From contig NZ_JAKEVM010000033.1 of the NCBI RefSeq assembly GCF_022398475.1, forward strand, positions 1-35,038: DNA of 35,038 nucleotides, written 5' to 3'. Below, piece after piece: positions 25,131 through 32,722 of this stretch. Both the position numbers and the translations under genes were made by a program. The DNA comes from Pseudoalteromonas shioyasakiensis. GTDB taxonomy: Bacteria; Pseudomonadota; Gammaproteobacteria; Enterobacterales; Alteromonadaceae. The notes under the pieces were generated by a model. The model saw only the letters and a program-made list of their open reading frames with translations. It was not told where the DNA came from and ran no database searches. Within the stretch, counting starts at the first letter, position 1, and every line of letters starts with the position of its first letter.

Positions 25131-26114
25131 TTATTTAGTGCTTATTTTATCAAATGGCCAAGCTTGCAATAGGCCATCACTGGTTTCTGAATATAGTTGC
25201 TTACCATCGTAAGCCACACTCAGAACCGACGTACGTTGGCGCTGTTGTTTAGCTTCGTATTCAGCGATTAATTCACCATCTGCAACGCGATATAAACGCA
25301 TCTTCATTTTTGGTGAGCCCGTTAATAGCCATTTATCTTGATTAACAAATTGCGATGCGGTGAATTCAATAAAGTTAGAGTATGAGGCCACTTCTGATAA
25401 CTCTTTTTTATTGGCTAAATCAAAAAATACACGATCATCAACCGAGTCAATTGCAAAGCCCAAGCTTGCTGTTTTATTTAAAGTAACGTGATTCACTCTA
25501 GTCGCTAAACGCTCTTCAAAGCGAGTGCTACCATCACTCGTTGACCAAAGCTTTACGTACTTGTCGCTTGAGCCGGTAAACGCCCACTGACCATCAGCCG
25601 ATAACGCCACGCTATTAATATCTAAACGATGAATATCAAAACGCTTAGTATCACCTGTACGGGTATTTATTACCTCAGCCTTGCCGCTACGATAAGCGAT
25701 AACCAACGTATCGCCTACGGCTGAAATAGCGATGTCTCTAGCGATTTCTTGCCCGGTAAGCCAAGTACCAATACTACGCCCAGTGCGAGTATCGTATAAA
25801 GTCACCGATAATCGATTTGAAATGAAAAAACGAGATTTATTAGCGCTAAAGCCCACAAGCTCAACATGTTCAGCGCCCTGGCCTGTTATACAATCGTATA
25901 GACGCGCTTTTAACTGATTATCCCAAACGCACACCTCAGATTGGGTTGCCACTAACGCGTGACTCGCATCCTCACTAAGCGCCGTGGCACTTAGTAACTC
26001 ATTACCATGGGCAAATTCACTACTAGCAGGGGCTGTAAACACCTCACCTCCACCACAGCCCACAAGGCTCAGTGTAAATACACAGCAAAGAGGTTTAAAA
26101 AGTTTCGACGTCAT
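25131..26114 (-). CDS. WD40-like beta-propeller lipoprotein
   Basis: This envelope lipoprotein is predicted to fold as a WD40-type beta-propeller, a scaffold for protein interactions. The start at 26114 is favoured over in-frame codons at 26120 and 26126 (TTG). It has GAGA about seven bases upstream and gives a compact signal peptide MTSKLFKPLCCVFTLSLVGC with lipobox Cys20. Repeated blades are visible as SVALSADGQWAFTGSSDKYVKLWSTSDG, with weaker copies such as AISAVGDTLVIAY...GKAEVINTRTG and SVAYDGKQLYSETSDGLLQAW. The ligand is unknown. The product has 327 residues. Its stop lies just beyond the terminator shared with dat. Confidence 0.85.
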   Translation of the reverse strand: MTSKLFKPLCCVFTLSLVGCGGGEVFTAPASSEFAHGNELLSATALSEDASHALVATQSEVCVWDNQLKARLYDCITGQGAEHVELVGFSANKSRFFISNRLSVTLYDTRTGRSIGTWLTGQEIARDIAISAVGDTLVIAYRSGKAEVINTRTGDTKRFDIHRLDINSVALSADGQWAFTGSSDKYVKLWSTSDGSTRFEERLATRVNHVTLNKTASLGFAIDSVDDRVFFDLANKKELSEVASYSNFIEFTASQFVNQDKWLLTGSPKMKMRLYRVADGELIAEYEAKQQRQRTSVLSVAYDGKQLYSETSDGLLQAWPFDKISTK

Positions 26115-26193
26115 GATCATTCTCAATTTTTATAATTATTTTGTATAGAAGCAGTGTAATGAAAATAAACAGAACTTGGTAGGGGAACTAGCT

Positions 26194-26290
26194 GTCAGCT
26201 TTCAGCCGTCAGCCGTCAGCCGTCAGCCGTCAGCCGTCAGCCATCAGATTAAAAGTCGAGATGCGAGATGCGAGGTGCGAGGTAGGAGGT
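26194..26290 (+). repeat. GTCAGCC heptad array followed by GCGAGGT-type heptads
   Basis: From 26194 there are two variant units, then five perfect GTCAGCC copies (26208-26242) and a partial one. After a short AT-rich link come GAGATGC/GCGAGGT-type seven-base units running into the block at 26281. It lies upstream of the WD40-like gene start and downstream of the small 86-residue gene. Confidence 0.85.
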
Positions 26291-26428
26291 ACTTTTGCGC
26301 CGAACAACAGCTTCCTAATCACAGCTTAAGATTACCCTACGCTTTTCTTGTAGGCGTGAAATTTATTTCGCGCGAAGCGCTGGCTGTTGTGCGATGCAGC
26401 GGCGCGCCATGCGAGCATGGCGCCTACT
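26281..26428 (+). repeat. Repeat block 1 with GTAG...CTAC hairpin pair
   Basis: The first 97 bases (26281-26377) match 26954-27050 at 93 positions. The block contains a forward hairpin GTAGGCGTGAAA...TTTCGCGC (26350-26374) and a reversed hairpin GCGCCATGC-GA-GCATGGCGC ending CTAC (about 26401-26427). Together they form a REPIN-like inverted pair. It directly follows the 3' end of the 86-residue gene. Confidence 0.8.
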
Positions 26429-26436
26429 CTAAACGA

Positions 26437-26697
26437 TTATTGGTCTGTTCTGCTCACGATTTCATAGCCTTCAGCTTCATAATCATTGATGCATTTTTGA
26501 AATTTATTTTGAAGTTTTATTTCATCAAAAAAGCCTAGTGAGTATGCATCACACTTTACTTTCATATGCTCACTGTTTTCCAAAACCGCATTTAGTTTGA
26601 GCTCAGCAAAACCAAATTTATAGGCTAATTCTGTGAACTGTGAATACAGAACCAAAAGCAGTACAGCAAGAAGGGTAAGTGTAAGCGTATTTTTCAT
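26437..26697 (-). CDS. Small membrane-anchored protein of unknown function
   Basis: The family is not recognised. The 86-residue product has one N-terminal hydrophobic segment (TLTLLAVLLLVLYSQF, about 4-20) that may be a signal anchor, then a charged region with two cysteines (around residues 49 and 69) that could pair outside the cytoplasm. AAAGGAAATAAA before the ATG is a very good ribosome site, which supports a real gene. The gene is bracketed by two copies of a 97-bp direct repeat (26281-26377 and 26954-27050). Confidence 0.65.
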   Translation of the reverse strand: MKNTLTLTLLAVLLLVLYSQFTELAYKFGFAELKLNAVLENSEHMKVKCDAYSLGFFDEIKLQNKFQKCINDYEAEGYEIVSRTDQ

Positions 26698-26880
26698 TTT
26701 TATTTCCTTTAAAAGTGTTGGTAAAAAGACTGGAGCAATTATCGAACCAACAATATAACCTTATATAAATCAATACAATGAACTATTCACGCAAAAGCAT
26801 AGTTGATATTTCCACCAATAAATAGTGAAAAAGACAAGTATTCCCTAAGATAAATACAACTTTGGAGTGATGAGTGTTTT
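26698..26880. other. Intergenic region upstream of the small protein gene
   Basis: This AT-rich stretch should contain the promoter of the 86-residue gene. No gene or repeat was seen before the heptad block that starts near 26881. Confidence 0.45.
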
Positions 26881-26953
26881 TTAGGTGCGAGGGACGAGAA
26901 ACGAGATGCGAAGTATGAGATTCGAGGTGCGAAATGCGAGGTACGAGATGTGA
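26881..26953 (+). repeat. Degenerate GCGAGGT-type heptad array
   Basis: About ten diverged seven-base units of the GCGAGGT/GCGAGAT type lead into repeat block 2. It is more decayed than the equivalent array at 26255-26285. Confidence 0.7.
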
Positions 26954-27108
26954 GGTAGGAGGTGCTTTAGCGCCGAACAACAGCTTCCTAATCACAGCTT
27001 AAGATTACCCTACGATTTTCTTGAAGGCGTGAAATTTATTTCGCGCGAAGAGCCGGTAGTTACACGATGTTACTGGCACGCCATGTAAGCATAGAGCCAA
27101 AGTAAAGT
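26954..27108 (+). repeat. Repeat block 2, decayed copy of block 1
   Basis: Positions 26954-27050 match 26281-26377 with four mismatches. The hairpin head is GAAG instead of GTAG (27023), and the second hairpin (about 27085-27108) has lost much of its complementarity and its CTAC end. Confidence 0.8.
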
Positions 27109-27136
27109 TAAGAGTTACGCGGCATAAAGCTACATA

Positions 27137-27206
27137 AGCTAGGCCCTGTTTCCTAGAGCCTAGCGCCTATTAACTTTACTCTTTCTAACTTTCCCCTTGC
27201 TAACTT
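27137..27206. repeat. CTAGG heptads followed by CTAACTTT elements
   Basis: Degenerate CTAGGCC/CTAGAGC units are followed by three copies of the CTAACTTT element. They end next to the stop of the VOC gene. The order is the same as at 7304-7559 and 12681-12768. Confidence 0.7.
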
Positions 27207-27209
27207 TCT

Positions 27210-27587
27210 TTACCCATGCGTAAAACAAAACACATTAAGTTTATTACCGTCTAAGTCTCTAAAGTATCCCGCATAAAAGCCGGGCATTTCGCGTGGGCCG
27301 GGAGCGCCTTCGTCTGTGCCACCTAGTTCTATGGCTTTTTTATAAAAGGCATCTACTTGGGCTGGGGTTTCAACAGCTAGAGCAATCATAGTGCCGTTAC
27401 CCACTGTAGCTTTTTCATCGTTATAAGGTTTGGTAACCGCAAAACCGGGCTTATCTTGACCTGTGCTCCATGCGACAAAGCGGTCAGTTTCTAAAAATCG
27501 CTCAGCGTTTAGAGTGGCGAACAATTCATCGTAATACTTTACTGCTTTAGCTAGGTTGTTAGTGCCTAACATGATGTAACCTATCAT
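27210..27587 (-). CDS. VOC family (glyoxalase/bleomycin resistance-like) protein
   Basis: This 125-residue vicinal-oxygen-chelate fold protein starts MIGYIMLGTNNLAKAVKYYDELF. It ends GFYAGYFRDLDGNKLNVFCF, whose terminal Asp/Asn-Lys-Leu pattern is typical of glyoxalase-like dioxygenase/isomerase families. The start at 27587 is chosen over an upstream in-frame codon at 27626 because AAGGAGCACACA gives an excellent ribosome site. The substrate cannot be predicted; many close homologues are annotated only as VOC or glyoxalase-like. It is a single gene, divergent from the S9 peptidase gene, with repeat modules at its 3' end. Confidence 0.87.
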   Translation of the reverse strand: MIGYIMLGTNNLAKAVKYYDELFATLNAERFLETDRFVAWSTGQDKPGFAVTKPYNDEKATVGNGTMIALAVETPAQVDAFYKKAIELGGTDEGAPGPREMPGFYAGYFRDLDGNKLNVFCFTHG

Positions 27588-27749
27588 TGTGTGCTCCTTA
27601 CGTTTAAAAGTGTCTGTACTCAACATAAAAGGGAAATGACCATCTGTCTATTGATTTCTCCATTCATCGCAATGGACTATATTTCTGATGGTTGTTACTT
27701 TATAACAGGTTAGCACGCCCTAATTTCTGCTCACTAACAAGGAAATAAA

Positions 27750-29771
27750 ATGAAGTTTAAAACGTCTTTAGCACTGCTTGCAGCAGCCAGCTTTTACAGC
27801 CATGCAGGAGCTAGCAATACCTTTCAACTTGAAAATGTTTTTGATCTTGAATACGCCAACCAAATAGAAATGACAAAAAATGGCGATACAATTTACTTTG
27901 TGCGTAATCGCATGGATATCAAAAGCGACCGTAAAGTCAGTAATATTTGGTCAGTAAACCCAGATGGTAAAACCATGCTACCGCTAACGTCTGGCGTGCA
28001 TATGGATTACTCTCCGGTATTGTCACCAGATGAAACTCGTTTAGCGTTTATTTCTACCCGAGATGGTAGCAGCCAAATCTATGTAAAATGGTTAAAAACC
28101 GGTAACGTAGCAAAAATTAGTAACCTAACGCAAAGCCCTGGGGGATTAACTTGGACGCCAGATGGTAAACAATTGGTGTTTAGCCAGTTTGTGCCAGCAA
28201 AATCAGCAAGCCCAGTATCTTTACCGGGTAAGCCTGAAGGCGCTAAGTGGGCAGAGCCAGCTAAATATATTGACGATACCTTTTACCGTGCCGATGGCGG
28301 TGGCTACTCTGAAAAAGGTTATCGTCACTTTTTTATCATCAGTGCAACGGGCGGCAATGCACGTCAATTGAGCGCTGGTGATTTTGATCATGGTGGTGCT
28401 ATTAGCTTTAACGAAAAAGGCGATGCGTTTTATTTTTCGGCTAATCGTTATGAAGATAATGAATTACACCCAACTGAATCTGAAATCTATAAACTTAGCT
28501 TAGCGGATCGTTCAATTACCCAAATAACAGACCGTAAAGGCCCAGATTCACGCCCAAAAGTCTCTCCAAATGGTCGTTACCTGGCATACACAGGCTATGA
28601 CGACAAAAAGACTAACTATGAAAACAGCGACATTTATTTACTTGATTTGAAATCAGGAAAAACCTCAGTACTCACTGCTGATTTAGACCGTAGTGTCGAA
28701 GATATAAAATGGGATGATAGCGGCAGAGGTCTTTATTTTAGCTACGATAGCGAAGGCAAAACATACCTAGCTTACCAGCCGCGTAGTGGTAAACATAAGG
28801 TGATTACCTCAGAGATTGGTAGTGTTGCCTTTGGTCGTCCGTATTCAGGTGGTGATTTTGATGTGAGCGAAGATGGTGAAGTTGCATTCACACTCGCAGA
28901 TACCCAGCGCCCAGCTGATGTAGCATTAATTAAGCGCGGTAAAACCGCGCGTTTAACACAATTAAACGAAGATGCACTGGGTGACAAAGAGCTGGCTAAG
29001 GTTGAAGAAATTTGGGTTAAATCAAGCCACGACGGTTTGGCTATTCAAGGTTGGATTGCTTACCCACCGGGTTTTGATAAAAACAAAAAGTACCCACTTG
29101 TTTTAGAGATCCACGGCGGTCCTGTTGCAAACTACGGTCCTCACTTTAGCCCTGAAGTACAATTATACGCAGCCAAAGGTAATGTTGTACTTTATATGAA
29201 CCCGCGCGGCAGTGACTCATACGGTAAAGAGTTTGCGCAAACAATTCATCATAACTACCCAAGTAATGACTTTGATGACTTGATGACAGGTGTTGATGCT
29301 GTCATCAATAAGGGCTTTATTGACGAGAGTAAGTTGTTTGTTACCGGCGGTTCAGGTGGCGGTGTTTTAACTGCATGGATTGTGGGTCATACAGACCGCT
29401 TTGCAGCAGCTGTTGTTGCTAAACCTGTTATCAATTGGATCAGCTTTGTACTAACTGCTGACTTCTACCCTTTCTTTGCTGACTATTGGTTCCCAGGTAA
29501 ACCATGGGACAATATTGAACATTATATGAAGCGCTCTCCAATTAGCTATGTGGGCAATGTAAAAACACCAACTATGCTGTTAACCGGTGAATCAGACTAT
29601 CGTACGCCGATTTCTGAAACCGAGCAGTTTTACCAAGCGTTAAAGCTACAAGGTGTTGATACAGCGATGGTGCGTATTCCTAATGCCTCACATGGTATTA
29701 CCGCGCGCCCATCAAACCTGATGACCAAAGTAGCCTATATTCAATGGTGGTTTGATAAACATAGTAAGTAG
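27750..29771 (+). CDS. S9 family prolyl oligopeptidase-type serine peptidase
   Basis: This secreted or periplasmic serine peptidase has a beta-propeller and an alpha/beta-hydrolase domain, similar to dipeptidyl-peptidase/acylaminoacyl-peptidase members of S9. A signal peptide covers about the first 21 residues (SHAGA-SN). TolB/WD-like propeller repeats run from about 40 to 400 (YSPVLSPDETRLAFIS, SRPKVSPNGRYLAYTG). The hydrolase domain follows, with Ser535 in TGGSGGG, Asp616 in GESDYRTP and His648 in NASHGIT. The length of 673 is normal. AAGGAAATAAA precedes the ATG. The stop codon's last base is also the first base of a run of seven GTTGCGA heptads. Confidence 0.92.
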   Translation: MKFKTSLALLAAASFYSHAGASNTFQLENVFDLEYANQIEMTKNGDTIYFVRNRMDIKSDRKVSNIWSVNPDGKTMLPLTSGVHMDYSPVLSPDETRLAFISTRDGSSQIYVKWLKTGNVAKISNLTQSPGGLTWTPDGKQLVFSQFVPAKSASPVSLPGKPEGAKWAEPAKYIDDTFYRADGGGYSEKGYRHFFIISATGGNARQLSAGDFDHGGAISFNEKGDAFYFSANRYEDNELHPTESEIYKLSLADRSITQITDRKGPDSRPKVSPNGRYLAYTGYDDKKTNYENSDIYLLDLKSGKTSVLTADLDRSVEDIKWDDSGRGLYFSYDSEGKTYLAYQPRSGKHKVITSEIGSVAFGRPYSGGDFDVSEDGEVAFTLADTQRPADVALIKRGKTARLTQLNEDALGDKELAKVEEIWVKSSHDGLAIQGWIAYPPGFDKNKKYPLVLEIHGGPVANYGPHFSPEVQLYAAKGNVVLYMNPRGSDSYGKEFAQTIHHNYPSNDFDDLMTGVDAVINKGFIDESKLFVTGGSGGGVLTAWIVGHTDRFAAAVVAKPVINWISFVLTADFYPFFADYWFPGKPWDNIEHYMKRSPISYVGNVKTPTMLLTGESDYRTPISETEQFYQALKLQGVDTAMVRIPNASHGITARPSNLMTKVAYIQWWFDKHSK

Positions 29772-29820
29772 TTGCGAGTTGCGAGTTGCGAGTTGCGAGT
29801 TGCGAGTTGCGAGTTGCGAG
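29771..29820 (+). repeat. Seven perfect GTTGCGA heptads
   Basis: Seven uninterrupted 7-bp copies start at the last base of the S9 peptidase stop codon. They are related to the GCGAGGT heptads at 30649-30790. Confidence 0.95.
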
Positions 29821-29830
29821 CAATAGTTTA

Positions 29831-29948
29831 GGTGCGGCTTTATGCCGCGCCATACACAAAACATAAAATAGTTTCACGCTTACCTGTAGCAGCGGCTTTA
29901 TGCCGCGTCATTTAGTAAAACTATAACGCGGGGTAAACCCGCTGCTAC
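29831..29948. repeat. GTAG hairpin cluster with a canonical inverted pair
   Basis: A decayed hairpin (about 29831-29855, GCGGC-TTTAT-GCCGC) and part of a reversed GTTTCACGC-TTAC element precede a clean inverted pair at 29886-29948. The pair is GTAGCAGCGGC...GCCGCGTCA, about 14 bases of spacer, then ACGCGGGG...CCCGCTGCTAC. It has the layout of a REPIN/BIME. Confidence 0.82.
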
Positions 29949-30175
29949 TTTCTAACTTTCTAACTTTCTAACTTTCTAACTTTCCCCTTTCTAACTTTCC
30001 CCTTTCTAACTTTCCCCTTTCTAACTTTCCCCTTTCTAACTTTACTCTTGCTAACTTTACTCTTGCTAACTTTACTCTTGCTAACTTTACTCTTGCTAAC
30101 TTTACTCTTGCTAACTTTGCTCTTTCTAACTTTACTCTTGCTAACTTTAATCTTTCTAACTTTCCCCTCGCTAAC
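29949..30175. repeat. CTAACTTT tandem array, 17 copies
   Basis: The first CTAAC copies are spaced 8 bp apart (CTAACTTT), and the later ones about 15 bp apart with linkers CCCCTTT, ACTCTTG or variants. This is the same element as the array at 7368-7559. Confidence 0.9.
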
Positions 30176-30183
30176 TTCTTCCC

Positions 30184-30202
30184 CTGTAAACCCCCTTTAC
30201 AG
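30184..30202. repeat. Hairpin at the end of the CTAACTTT array
   Basis: CTGTAAA and TTTACAG form perfect seven-base arms around CCCCC. No T-run follows, so a terminator role is not supported. Confidence 0.45.
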
Positions 30203-30260
30203 TCAAAATGTGAGTAACTCCTTACATACATTTTTCAAATATCGGACATTAATCCAAAAG

Positions 30261-30431
30261 CAGTTAGTAAAAAATCGGTTTATAGCCAAAGTCAGTAACT
30301 TGAGTTAGTAAAAAATCGGTTTGTGCCGCTAAAAACCTAGCTTCAGTTAGTAAAATTTTGGTTTGTAAGGGTGTTGAGTTGGTAAAAAATCGGTTTATAG
30401 CTTGGGTGAGTTAATAAAAAATCGGTTTGTA
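30261..30431 (+). repeat. Five spaced copies of AGTTAGTAAAAAATCGGTTT
   Basis: Copies start at about 30262, 30302, 30345, 30376 and 30408. The core GTAAAAAATCGGTTT is kept in four; the third reads GTAAAATTTTGGTTT. Spacers of roughly 10-25 bp differ in sequence and length. The length, irregular spacing and lack of cas genes exclude CRISPR. The function is unknown. Confidence 0.75.
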
Positions 30432-30545
30432 AATCACAAGATTTTACAAAACAGGATTAAATTGCCGTTTATATGACCTAATTTTAGCCATTCTAGAGGC
30501 TGTGCTCTGCCAATAAGCCCTAAATTAAGGCTCATGAGGCGGAGG

Positions 30546-30648
30546 TAGTTAAATCCTGATCTAAAATTCTTAAGCTGGTAAATGCGTGATCTGTATTTTT
30601 ATAAAGCTAGTAAATGGCTGATCCAAGACTTGGTTAAAGAGTGATCCG
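30546..30648 (+). repeat. Four spaced copies of a TRGTWAAN(4-6)TGATCY motif
   Basis: Copies lie near 30546-30562, 30574-30592, 30606-30624 and 30629-30648, for example GCTAGTAAATGGCTGATCC and GCTGGTAAATGCGTGATCT. Spacing is 24-32 bp. The shape (TAGTAAA then ATC) resembles a diverged form of the array at 30261-30431. Confidence 0.6.
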
Positions 30649-30822
30649 AGATGCGAGGTGAGAGGTGAGAGATGCGAGGTGAGAGATGCGAGGTGAGAGA
30701 TGCGAGGTGAGAGATGCGAGATACGGGTTGCGAGGTGCGAGGTGCGAGGTGCGAGGTGCGAGGTGCGAGGTGCGAGGTGAGAACTGCGAGGTGCGAGTCT
30801 GACGGCTGAAAGCTGATGGCTA
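30649..30822 (+). repeat. GCGAGGT heptad array ending in reversed TCAG heptads
   Basis: Alternating GATGCGA/GGTGAGA units are followed by seven perfect GCGAGGT copies (30730-30778) and a few variants. Then come CTGACGG-CTGAAAG-CTGATGG, the reverse complement of the TCAG-type heptads (about 30799-30820). It lies at the 3' end of the isocitrate lyase gene, just before its terminator. Confidence 0.88.
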
Positions 30823-30828
30823 CAAATG

Positions 30829-30848
30829 AAAAAGGGCCCGAAGGCCCC
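30829..30848 (-). terminator. Terminator of isocitrate lyase with UUCG tetraloop
   Basis: On the minus strand, GGGCC-TTCG-GGCCC is followed by TTTTTC, about 45 bp past the aceA stop. A GC-only stem with a UUCG loop is a strong intrinsic terminator. Confidence 0.88.
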
Positions 30849-30890
30849 TAACAACATTATTGAATAGCTATAAAGGAAATTACAACTTGG

Positions 30891-32492
30891 TTAGAACTGG
30901 TTCATGGTATTTGCTTCACCACCGGCTTTAAGTGCATTTTCACCAGAGAAGTACTCTTTATGAGTATCACCAATGTTTGAACCTGCTAGGTCTTGGTGTT
31001 TCACTGATGCTTGCTCACGGCGGATTTCTTGACGTTGTACGTCGCGAACATACGCTAGCATACCTAGGTCGCCGAAATAGCCTTCTGATAGAATATCAGT
31101 GCTTAGCGCCGCTGTATGGTAAGTTGGTAGCGTGATTAGGTGATGGAAGATACCCGCTTCACGTGCACCATCTTTTTGGAAGTTTTGTACAAGTACGTCT
31201 GCTGCCGCTGCAAGCTCTGTGTCATCCATTTCTGGCGCCATTAATGCTTTATTGTCATCGATGCTTGGGTAAGCAGATAAATCTTTACCTTGTTCTTGCC
31301 ACTCAGCATATACTTGCTCACGGAATTTAAGTGTCCAGTTGAACGACGGTGAGTTGTTGTATACCAGCTTAGCATTTGGTACTTGCTCTTTAACGCGGTT
31401 TACAAGCTCAGCGATTTGTTTAACGTTTGGCTTTTCTGTTTCAATCCACAGTAAGTCTGCACCTGATTGTAAGCTAGTTACACAGTCTAGAACTACGCGG
31501 TCTTTCTCTGTGCCTTCACGGAACTGGTATAAACCATTATCTAAACGTGTTGGTTTGCAAAGCTGACCATTCAGCTTCATTGCTGTGTCGCCTTCATTTA
31601 AGTCATCTACACTGTTTACTGGTGTTGTTTCTAGGAACGACGTGTATTGGCTAGCAAGGTCGCCAGGTGTTTTAGATACAGGCACTTTTTGAGTAAGGCT
31701 TGCACCTAACGAATCAGTACGTGCAACGATAATACCGTTATCAATACCAAGCTCTAAGAATGCGTAACGAACTGCATTAATTTTTGCTAGGAAATCTTCA
31801 TGCGGTACAGTTACTTTACCGGCTTGGTGACCACATTGTTTTGCGTCAGATACTTGGTTCTCGATTTGGATAGCACATGCACCCGCTTCAATCATCTTTT
31901 TAGCAAGTAGGTAAGTTGCTTCTTCGTTACCGAAACCCGCATCGATATCAGCAATAATTGGCACAACATGGCTTTCGAAGTTATCGATTTTATTTAGTAC
32001 AGCTTGAACATCACCACCGTTTGCTTTCGCTTCGTCTAGGTCTTTGTAAAGGTGGTCAAGTTCACGTGCATCAGCTTGCTTTAAGAAAGTGTAGATTTCT
32101 TCGATTAGCGCTGGAACAGATGTTTTTTCATGCATACTTTGGTCTGGTAATGGACCAAACTCAGAGCGAAGTGCCGCAACCATCCAGCCACTTAGGTAAA
32201 CATAGCTGCGTTTAGTTGTTTTGTTATGACGTTTAATTGCCATCATCATTTGCTGTGCAGTGAAACCATGCCAACAACCTAATGATTGTGTGTATTGGCT
32301 GTGGTCAGCATCATAGGCTGCCATGTCTGCACGCATAATGTCTGCAGTGTATTGAGCAATGTCTAGACCCGTACGAAAACGGTTTTGTAAGCGCATACGG
32401 CTTGCGTATTCAGGGTTGATTGACTGCCACGTTTTGCCTTGTGTTTGACATAAAGTAGCTAGGTTATCGGTTTCGCGTTGATATGTTGTCAT
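30891..32492 (-). CDS. aceA: Isocitrate lyase
   Basis: Isocitrate lyase cleaves isocitrate to glyoxylate and succinate, the first step of the glyoxylate shunt. The 533-residue product belongs to the longer subfamily found in Pseudomonas and relatives rather than the 434-residue E. coli type. The catalytic cysteine motif is KQCGHQAGK (Cys220). Other ICL blocks are visible: IADIDAGFGNEEATY for metal and substrate binding, IIVARTDS, and NNSPSFNW. GAAGGAT precedes the ATG. The gene is divergent from malate synthase G across 230 bp, so the two shunt enzymes can share control. No aceK is adjacent. Confidence 0.96.
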   Translation of the reverse strand: MTTYQRETDNLATLCQTQGKTWQSINPEYASRMRLQNRFRTGLDIAQYTADIMRADMAAYDADHSQYTQSLGCWHGFTAQQMMMAIKRHNKTTKRSYVYLSGWMVAALRSEFGPLPDQSMHEKTSVPALIEEIYTFLKQADARELDHLYKDLDEAKANGGDVQAVLNKIDNFESHVVPIIADIDAGFGNEEATYLLAKKMIEAGACAIQIENQVSDAKQCGHQAGKVTVPHEDFLAKINAVRYAFLELGIDNGIIVARTDSLGASLTQKVPVSKTPGDLASQYTSFLETTPVNSVDDLNEGDTAMKLNGQLCKPTRLDNGLYQFREGTEKDRVVLDCVTSLQSGADLLWIETEKPNVKQIAELVNRVKEQVPNAKLVYNNSPSFNWTLKFREQVYAEWQEQGKDLSAYPSIDDNKALMAPEMDDTELAAAADVLVQNFQKDGAREAGIFHHLITLPTYHTAALSTDILSEGYFGDLGMLAYVRDVQRQEIRREQASVKHQDLAGSNIGDTHKEYFSGENALKAGGEANTMNQF

Positions 32493-32620
32493 AATAAAAA
32501 TCCTTCGAACGGGTTATCTATTTTTTGTTAGTGAGAGTGGCTACTTGGCGTTTGCTTCGTAGCGCTTAATTCAACATTAGGCGGATTTTTTGGATTTAGT
32601 AAATTTATAGTTGTTATTGC

Positions 32621-32636
32621 CACTATATCTTTAGTG
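32621..32636. promoter_or_regulatory. Inverted repeat between aceA and glcB (CACTA-N6-TAGTG)
   Basis: Five-base arms are separated by six bases in the shared divergent promoter region. The short arms make this a weak operator candidate. Confidence 0.25.
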
Positions 32637-32673
32637 AATGGTAAATAGCCTGCTTATTAGCCTTTTTTACGAT

Positions 32674-32686
32674 ATGGTTGAACCAT
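32674..32686. promoter_or_regulatory. 13-bp palindrome upstream of glcB
   Basis: ATGGTTGAACCAT has perfect six-base arms around a central G and ends about 36 bp before the malate synthase start. It could be an operator for the shunt genes; the regulator is not identified. Confidence 0.35.
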
Positions 32687-32722
32687 GAATGATCAAATTA
32701 AGCTCGTTTAAAGGACATTATT

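Noticed and set aside
26176..26538. Plus-strand 120-codon open frame over the TCAG heptads and antisense to the 86-residue gene.
   Set aside because: Its N-terminal half is heptad translation (SAVSRQPSAVS), and the antisense gene has a much better ribosome site.
29968..30231. Minus-strand 87-codon open frame encoding KLARVKLARVKL-type pentapeptide repeats.
   Set aside because: It is the translation of the 15-bp CTAACTTT array, which is a multiple of three and so stays open in both strands. There is no ribosome site, and the 8-bp phase part of the array breaks the pattern.
30261..30431. Possible CRISPR array.
   Set aside because: Repeats are only about 20 bp, spacers are of variable short length (about 10-25 bp), and no cas gene is present.
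30570..30857. Minus-strand open frame over the GCGAGGT heptads.
   Set aside because: Repetitive Ser/His/Leu translation arises from the 7-bp repeat; there are no coding signals and it overlaps the aceA terminator.
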